Assembly (NCBI RefSeq): GCF_009870125.1
Contig: NC_046681.1
Location: forward strand, 30,526,001 to 30,590,000
Reading direction: 5' to 3'
DNA length: 64,000 nucleotides
Source: Drosophila pseudoobscura
Taxonomy: Eukaryota; Arthropoda; Insecta; Diptera; Drosophilidae
Shown piece by piece: positions 59,165 through 64,000 of the stretch. The notes below the pieces were generated by a model, which was not told the origin of the DNA, did not search any database, and saw nothing but the letters and a program-made list of their open reading frames with translations. The position numbers and the translations under genes are program-made. Every line of letters begins with the position of its first letter. The first letter of the stretch is position 1.

Positions 59165-62100
59165 TTACTCTTGGGGCTGTAGTTGAGCTTGTAGGTGGTT
59201 TGTTGAGTCTTCGTCTGAGATTGTTATTACTAGTGCTGCAGTGTCAATTGCTGTGGAGGGTGGGCCATTTGGAATTTCGTCCGATATGACTATGGTGGCT
59301 GGCGTGTAGTCAGGGATCACCAGCCTCTGCACTGCCAGGTTTTGGCCCTCCACCTGCCTAATGGCCTCCTCCCTTGTATACTGGCCATTAGCGTAACGTC
59401 GCTTGATTTCGTTTATAACTGATTCACAGTATCGGCTTGCTGGTCGGCGTGTTCTCTCTTCCATTTGTTTAGCTCGTTGCAGTTCCTTTCTTGCAGTCTC
59501 CTGCTTTTCCTTAGCCTCCTCTTGGATCCGCAGAAGAGTGGGTAGCTGGTTGGTGGTTTCGCGAGGCGCGTGTTGGGTGCTAGTGGTGGGGCTCTGCTTT
59601 TGCTGTTGTGTGATGTTAGCCTGAGCCTGCAGAGGTATAAAGTGGTTGGTTATTTGGTTTAGGTACCGCGGCCTTAGTAGTCTTGTTGGAACAAATGGAT
59701 TGGCAACCAGATTGCGGGCTTCTGGATTTGTGTGGGTGGCTAGGGCAATGGCGTATCGGCCGCTGGCTTTTTGGAAAAGCTCTTCCACAGTGAGTAGGTC
59801 GTATCTCGCCCTAAGTGCTTCGTTTCTGGCATATCTTCCCGCTTTAAGAGAGCATCTTATTAGTTTGTTGTACGGTCCCTGTATTCTTTTGATTTGCGTG
59901 TTGGAGCATAGGGCACCCCACACTGGTAGGGTGTATTGCCAGAGTGGGGCGATGAGCTGTCTTATCATCAGCATTTTACATTTCTTTGCCAGCTTGCTTC
60001 CTGCACCGATCAGCCAGTTCAATTTTTTGGCTCTGGCCCACATTTTTATTCGGAGTTGCGTCACGTGTGCACTCATTGTAAGTCCGCTGTCAATCTTGAC
60101 GCCCAGATAAATAGTGCTTTTTTTGACTGGGACCTGTATGCCATCTATTTTTATTGGGATGTTGTTAATCTGTACTCTTCTTTTGGAGAAAATGACGTGT
60201 GCCGTTTTTACTGGGTTGATGGTTATGGACCATTTTTTAGCCCATATTACCAGTTGCGTTAAGTAGTTGTTGTTTCGTTGGACCGCCATTGCGGGATAGT
60301 CTCCCATGCTCAGTATGGCCGTGTCGTCCGCATATGTTGATAGGAGCATTTTTTTGGGGCCCGGATTCGTATGTAAACTTCTGTGCGTGAGCGCAGGTAG
60401 TGGCATGTCGGAGGAGAAGATCGTGTAAAGGATGGGGCCTAGCACACTCCCTTGAGGAACTCCAGCTGTGATTCGCCCTGTCCTAGACTTGATGCCATCG
60501 TTGCATTTAATGGCAAAAGTTCTCCCAGACAGGTAGTTTTCTAGGATTGTATAGAGTCTGAGGGGAAGTATTTTTATTAGTTTTGACAGTAATCCTTCAT
60601 GCCAGACACGGTCGAAGGCCTCAGCTACGTCAATGAATACTGCTGAGCAGTACTGTTTTTCCTCGTAGGCCCTGAGGATAAATTGGGTGACTCTGGTCAG
60701 TTGCTGCTCTGCGCCATGCTCCTTCCTGAAGCCAAACTGGTGGTCCGGGATGGCTTTGTGGAATGCCTCTTCGCTCAGCAGCCGTTTGAGCAGGAGTCTC
60801 TCAAATACTTTTGAGAGGCCCGATAGGAGGCTGATTGGGCGGTATGACTTCATATGTGAGGGATTTTTCTTTGGCTTTGGGATCATAACTATCTCTGCGT
60901 GTTTCCATTTCCTAGGGTAGTGGCCTATTCGTAAGATTGAATTAAATATTAGCAGGAGATAGAGGTTGGCTTTTTTTGGTAATAGTTTTATTAGCCTATT
61001 GTCAATGTTGTCCTCCCCTGGGGCCTTCTTTGTTTTTAGTAGTCTGATTTCTTTTTGCAGTTCCTCCAGAGTAATTGGTTTCGTAAAGTGTTTTTTATGC
61101 TGCAGCTCATTGGCGGCGTTGTCATCTTGCATGGTCCGCTTTTGCCTTGTCAGTTCTTCAATTATTTTTGTCCTTTCCGTGGCTGTGCTTGTGTGTAGTG
61201 GGGTGAGTCTTTCCTCCATATGATTGGCGAAAGCTTCTGCCTTCTCGAGGGTGCTCCGAGTCCATCTTATTTGTTCATCGTCATTCGTCATAACTGGCCA
61301 GTTTGGTATCGGCTGTTTCTTGATTAATTTGGTAATTTGCCACAACTTGGCCAAGTTGTGTCCGTCCGTGGAGCTTATAGCTCTCAACTTGCCATTGATT
61401 TTTTCCGTTTTAGTGGCAGCCAAGGCCTTGCTCAGCTTGTTTTGGGCTTTCCTGTAGAGCTTCCTGGACTCAGTCGTTCTAAGTGCCAGAAATACTCTCT
61501 TTTTCTCTTGCTTTTCTTCCAGTAGTTGTCTAGTGGGACCGTCGAGGATGGCGTGTTGTCTGTAGTAGGCTTTGGTGTTTGGTTGCGGGCATTTTTTGGA
61601 GGCGATGGCAGCCGCGTCTGTAATATTCTTAGTGAAAATGTCCACCGCGTCGTCAATGTCTTGGCCAGAATTTACCTCCGTGTTCAGGTGAATATTTTGT
61701 TCGAGATATTCCTGGAATTTTAGTTTGTTGGCTCCCTTGGGCAGTAGTCGGGAGATATGAGTGGGCTTGTTGGAGGAGTTATGTTGGCCAGGCTTGTAGA
61801 GGTGGATTACCATTGGCAGGTGGTCTGAATCCAGGTCCATGGAGGCGTGGATCATGACTTGGTTCTTTTGTACTCCACTTGTAATGGCAAAGTCGATGGC
61901 AGAGGGAGTTTTTCTCCGATCGTAGGGGTAGTGGGTGGCCGCACCAGTGGCCAGGACATTGTGTTTTTTTCGGAGCTGGGTCGCTTCAAACAATTCCCTT
62001 CCTCGTTGGCAGGACCTAAAGTTACCCCACCAAGGGTGTTTGGCATTCCAGTCACCGCATAATATGTACTTGTTATTTGGCGAGCCACTCGTCGTTATGT

Positions 62101-62587
62101 CAAAGACTGTAAAAAGCTGATGGAATTCCTTCTTTGTCCATCTGTAGGATGGCGGGCAGTAGAGCGGTGCGAGAACCGTCGTTCCTCTATCACTGCCGTC
62201 ATCTGGTAATAGGGAAACGGGGGCACATTGGATTTTTTCGCTGTTGATTGGCTGGAGAGCTGTATGCTTTACGTCTGTGCGGACCAGTGTGGCTATTCCC
62301 CCTCGACGCCTATTGGTTGGGTTTTTGGCGTAGTATGTGACGTATCCATCTATGTTGATGTCTTTGCATCGTGTCTCAATGACCATCATGACATGGAGGC
62401 CCTCCCGGTCCATGAACATCTCTAGCTCTTTTATCTTATTTTTTACCCCGCCTGCATTCCAGAATGCGATTTTAATGGTGCCATCGTTTTGGGTTATACA
62501 GTGGATGGTAGGGGCAGATTCGGCAGAAGTATTGGAGGATAGGATTCTCATATAGTTATGTCTAGGCATTGGAAGGGTCATTTGCAT
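59165..62587 (-). CDS. LINE ORF2: endonuclease/reverse transcriptase, 1140 residues, intact
   Basis: The enzyme nicks target DNA and primes reverse transcription of the element RNA. N-terminal APE-type endonuclease: FWNAGG (Asn44), MVIETR (Glu71), YILCGDWNAKHPWWGN and the catalytic DSDHLPM. Reverse transcriptase: KKAPGEDNIDNRLIK, YRPISLLSGLSKVFERLL, HQFGFRKEHGAEQQL, FIDVAEAFDRVWHEGL, AGVPQGSVLGPILY and YADD at residues 752-755. The thumb-like YLGVKIDSGLTMSAHV block is followed by a C-terminal glutamine/lysine-rich region (SLPTLLRIQEE-type segment) that reappears in the 2.3-kb units. No RNase H is evident. No stop or frameshift interrupts it, so it may be functional. Its ATG overlaps the end of ORF1 by 26 bases, suggesting coupled translation. 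Confidence 0.95.
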   Translation of the reverse strand: MQMTLPMPRHNYMRILSSNTSAESAPTIHCITQNDGTIKIAFWNAGGVKNKIKELEMFMDREGLHVMMVIETRCKDINIDGYVTYYAKNPTNRRRGGIATLVRTDVKHTALQPINSEKIQCAPVSLLPDDGSDRGTTVLAPLYCPPSYRWTKKEFHQLFTVFDITTSGSPNNKYILCGDWNAKHPWWGNFRSCQRGRELFEATQLRKKHNVLATGAATHYPYDRRKTPSAIDFAITSGVQKNQVMIHASMDLDSDHLPMVIHLYKPGQHNSSNKPTHISRLLPKGANKLKFQEYLEQNIHLNTEVNSGQDIDDAVDIFTKNITDAAAIASKKCPQPNTKAYYRQHAILDGPTRQLLEEKQEKKRVFLALRTTESRKLYRKAQNKLSKALAATKTEKINGKLRAISSTDGHNLAKLWQITKLIKKQPIPNWPVMTNDDEQIRWTRSTLEKAEAFANHMEERLTPLHTSTATERTKIIEELTRQKRTMQDDNAANELQHKKHFTKPITLEELQKEIRLLKTKKAPGEDNIDNRLIKLLPKKANLYLLLIFNSILRIGHYPRKWKHAEIVMIPKPKKNPSHMKSYRPISLLSGLSKVFERLLLKRLLSEEAFHKAIPDHQFGFRKEHGAEQQLTRVTQFILRAYEEKQYCSAVFIDVAEAFDRVWHEGLLSKLIKILPLRLYTILENYLSGRTFAIKCNDGIKSRTGRITAGVPQGSVLGPILYTIFSSDMPLPALTHRSLHTNPGPKKMLLSTYADDTAILSMGDYPAMAVQRNNNYLTQLVIWAKKWSITINPVKTAHVIFSKRRVQINNIPIKIDGIQVPVKKSTIYLGVKIDSGLTMSAHVTQLRIKMWARAKKLNWLIGAGSKLAKKCKMLMIRQLIAPLWQYTLPVWGALCSNTQIKRIQGPYNKLIRCSLKAGRYARNEALRARYDLLTVEELFQKASGRYAIALATHTNPEARNLVANPFVPTRLLRPRYLNQITNHFIPLQAQANITQQQKQSPTTSTQHAPRETTNQLPTLLRIQEEAKEKQETARKELQRAKQMEERTRRPASRYCESVINEIKRRYANGQYTREEAIRQVEGQNLAVQRLVIPDYTPATIVISDEIPNGPPSTAIDTAALVITISDEDSTNHLQAQLQPQE

Positions 62588-63587
62588 TTGTGTTCACTTG
62601 CCCCGGAATAAAGGTGGAAAGTAATAGCGTCATCTCTTCAATTTTTTTTTCTAACTGTGTCATTCTTTTTATATTTTCCAGTATGACTTGTCTGCAGGAG
62701 CCGTCGCATCGTGAGGATGGCTGTTGGTGGTCTGGATCGAATTGGCGTTGCTGCTGCGGCTGCTGCCAGGAGCGTGCATTGACAAGCTGCTGCTGCTGCT
62801 GCTGTCGCTGTTGTTGTTCGCGCTGCGGCTGCTGTTGCAGCTGCTGCTGTTGTGCCTGGGAACGGCTCAATGGCTGCTCTGGACGTCGTCGCCCAGTGCG
62901 TGGGTCAGAGGCAGCAGGCGTCTGTTTATTTGTATGTATTGGCTGCTGCTGCTGCTTCTGCTGATGTTGTTGTCCTCTTCGTCGCCCAGGAGAGGATACA
63001 TTGAGTGGCGTCCTTGCTGCCTGCTGCTGCTGTCCGCGCCAGGGATTGGCTGGCGTTTGAGCTGGCTGTTGCTGCTGCTGTCGGCGCCCTGGATGTGCTG
63101 GTGTTGTTCTTGCTGGTGGTGGCTGCTGCTCTGGCAATGGCTGCAGGAGCGAGCTGCGCTTGCGACGCAACTCCTGCATGGCCACTCGGTGGGACAGAAG
63201 GCGGCCCCTTGCTGCCTTGAATGCCGGACATCCCTTGTAGGCGCTGATGTGGGCGCCCTGGCAATTGGCGCATTTAGGGGCGTCTGCCCTTGGCTTGGCA
63301 CATGCCGTGGTCGCGTGGGCACCCGCACACTTCATACAGACGAATGAACGCCTGCAGTAGGTGCGGGTGTGCCCGAATGCCTGACATCTGTGGCACTGGG
63401 CTGGGTCCACCGGCTTGGCCTGCCTTTCCACGGTCACCAACTGGTTGCCCAGCTGGGTTAATTGGAGGACATCGTGGTGGCTTTCATCCGGCTTGGGGGC
63501 TATCTCCAACTCGAACTGGTCGAGTGGCTGTCCATCGGATCTCCCTTTAATGGCTCTATTGTGGTTGTGTGTCGACGGCGCGAGCAC
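62562..63587 (-). CDS. LINE ORF1 (Gag), 5'-truncated
   Basis: A nucleic-acid-binding Gag that packages the element RNA. Three zinc knuckles are visible: CHRCQAFGHTRTYC (CX2CX4HX4C), CMKCAGAHATTAC (CX2CX3HX4C) and CANCQGAHISAYKGC (CX2CX3HX6C). A long glutamine-, proline- and arginine-rich tail follows, encoded by CAG-type repeats, then the coil-like ILENIKRMTQLEKKIEEM near the end. No in-frame ATG precedes the first knuckle; the frame opens after a TGA near 63615. The jockey-clade Gag half that normally precedes the knuckles is missing beyond about DQFELEIAPKP, so translation of this copy's ORF1 is doubtful. The end overlaps the ORF2 start by 26 bases. Confidence 0.9.
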   Translation of the reverse strand: MLAPSTHNHNRAIKGRSDGQPLDQFELEIAPKPDESHHDVLQLTQLGNQLVTVERQAKPVDPAQCHRCQAFGHTRTYCRRSFVCMKCAGAHATTACAKPRADAPKCANCQGAHISAYKGCPAFKAARGRLLSHRVAMQELRRKRSSLLQPLPEQQPPPARTTPAHPGRRQQQQQPAQTPANPWRGQQQQAARTPLNVSSPGRRRGQQHQQKQQQQPIHTNKQTPAASDPRTGRRRPEQPLSRSQAQQQQLQQQPQREQQQRQQQQQQLVNARSWQQPQQQRQFDPDHQQPSSRCDGSCRQVILENIKRMTQLEKKIEEMTLLLSTFIPGQVNTNANDPSNA

Positions 63588-63620
63588 AATAAGACTGATT
63601 GGCCACAGTGACCCTCAGCT

Positions 63621-64000
63621 AATTTTATTTGTTTTCGCAATTTACATTTGAACGCATTTACAAATATTTTTAACGGCTGTTATTTAACAGCTGAACCACT
63701 AATTACACATGGTTGGGACATTTAACTTTACATTACAAGAAATCAAGACACTCTGGCAACAACGTGCATTTGTTTACATTTGGTAAGTATTAAGAATTAT
63801 AAATTTAACAAATATAAGCTACATTAATTTTAATTTCTTTGCCCATTTAATTACAGCGGACGTATATGTATATAGGTATGGACCTCTATCATCAGCTCAC
63901 TGGATGGAATTGGGTCTGTACAAGTTGGCTTGAGCAGGTGTCAAAACAATGGACCCGGTGATTTCATCAGGCTGCTGCAACCTCAGGGGAAGTATAAAGC
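63621..64000. other. Flank beyond the LINE, unidentified
   Basis: AT-rich sequence that matches neither the LINE coding frame nor the 2.3-kb unit that the LINE poly(A) end interrupts. A possible intron (donor TTGGTAAGT near 63779, acceptor tttaattacag ending near 63856) is seen on the plus strand, but no coding sequence is recognised. Confidence 0.4.

Larger units (their letters stand above)
56585..63620 (-). mobile_element. Jockey-clade non-LTR retrotransposon, nearly complete, 5'-truncated
   Basis: On the minus strand the order is ORF1 (Gag, from 63587), ORF2 (EN-RT), a 2.6 kb 3' UTR and a 16-base poly(A) (T run at 56585-56600) that abuts interrupted array unit 3. The coding frame of ORF1 is lost upstream of about 63615, beyond which the sequence turns AT-rich; together with the missing N-terminal half of Gag, this points to 5' truncation near 63600-63620. 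The sense strand is A/C-rich throughout. An intact ORF2 implies a young copy. The very long 3' UTR is unusual for ordinary jockey elements and typical of Drosophila telomeric HeT-A/TART/TAHRE elements. No target-site duplication could be matched at the 5' side. Confidence 0.88.

Noticed and set aside
59403..62555. Many plus-strand frames of 60-154 codons
   Set aside because: All antisense to the LINE ORF2.
1..64000. tRNA, rRNA or snRNA genes and simple telomerase-type repeats
   Set aside because: I looked for cloverleaf-like arms, conserved box sequences and short G-rich telomere repeats and saw none that I could support by eye; a covariance-model search would be decisive.

Overview
The window is Drosophila nuclear DNA. 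Three things support this: short spliced introns with GTRAGT donors, the core-promoter motifs, and five neighbouring genes recognisable as the block at cytological position 21B of D. melanogaster chromosome 2L (Muller element B). These are net, Zir, Creld, Nhe1 and Sam-S. The transposons look unlike D. melanogaster. A (GTCY)n-bearing helentron (DINE-1/mini-me type, similar from memory to obscura-group copies) hints at an obscura-group species, but that is inference.

Layout. 1-6168 is AT-rich intergenic DNA. 6169-10282 (minus) is net, a bHLH gene with a 24-codon first exon and a 3 kb intron. 10.4-23.2 kb is mostly intergenic and holds a 163-bp tandem repeat, a dead jockey-type LINE relic, a likely 41-residue single-pass membrane smORF with its own poly(A) signal, and the helentron. 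23337-30776 (plus) is Zir, a DOCK6/7/8-type GEF resolved here into 12 exons and 2067 residues. 33307-34795 (plus) is Creld with two alternative 3' ends, one membrane-anchored and one soluble. 35393-37627 (minus) is Nhe1, an NHE8-type Na+/H+ exchanger in 5 exons. 38.6-45.7 kb (plus) is Sam-S (S-adenosylmethionine synthetase), with two candidate promoters, an upstream ORF and a pair of equal-length, mutually exclusive exons. Just downstream are two unrecognised small convergent coding segments (46654-46958 plus, 46969-47124 minus).

The right-hand 15 kb is repeat DNA. 48.64-56.58 kb is a tandem array of about 2.3-kb units. Unit 1 contains about ten copies of a 229-bp satellite; units 2 and 3 contain two copies each and are otherwise nearly identical to unit 1. 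Each unit is a composite of decayed LINE pieces: an ORF2 C-terminal tail on the plus strand and duplicated Gag zinc-knuckle remnants on the minus strand. Unit 3 is cut by the poly(A) end of a minus-strand non-LTR retrotransposon (about 56585-63620). That element has an intact 1140-residue endonuclease/reverse transcriptase ORF2, a 5'-truncated Gag ORF1 with three zinc knuckles, and an unusually long 2.6 kb 3' UTR. The long 3' UTR, A/C-rich sense strand, Gag type and nearby LINE-derived tandem array recall Drosophila telomeric retrotransposons (HeT-A/TART/TAHRE). That comparison is a hypothesis.

The five genes are not an operon-like functional unit; they are ordinary, independently transcribed housekeeping or developmental genes in conserved synteny. 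Zir and Creld share a dispersed repeat and a 28-bp identical promoter-proximal block upstream of their starts.
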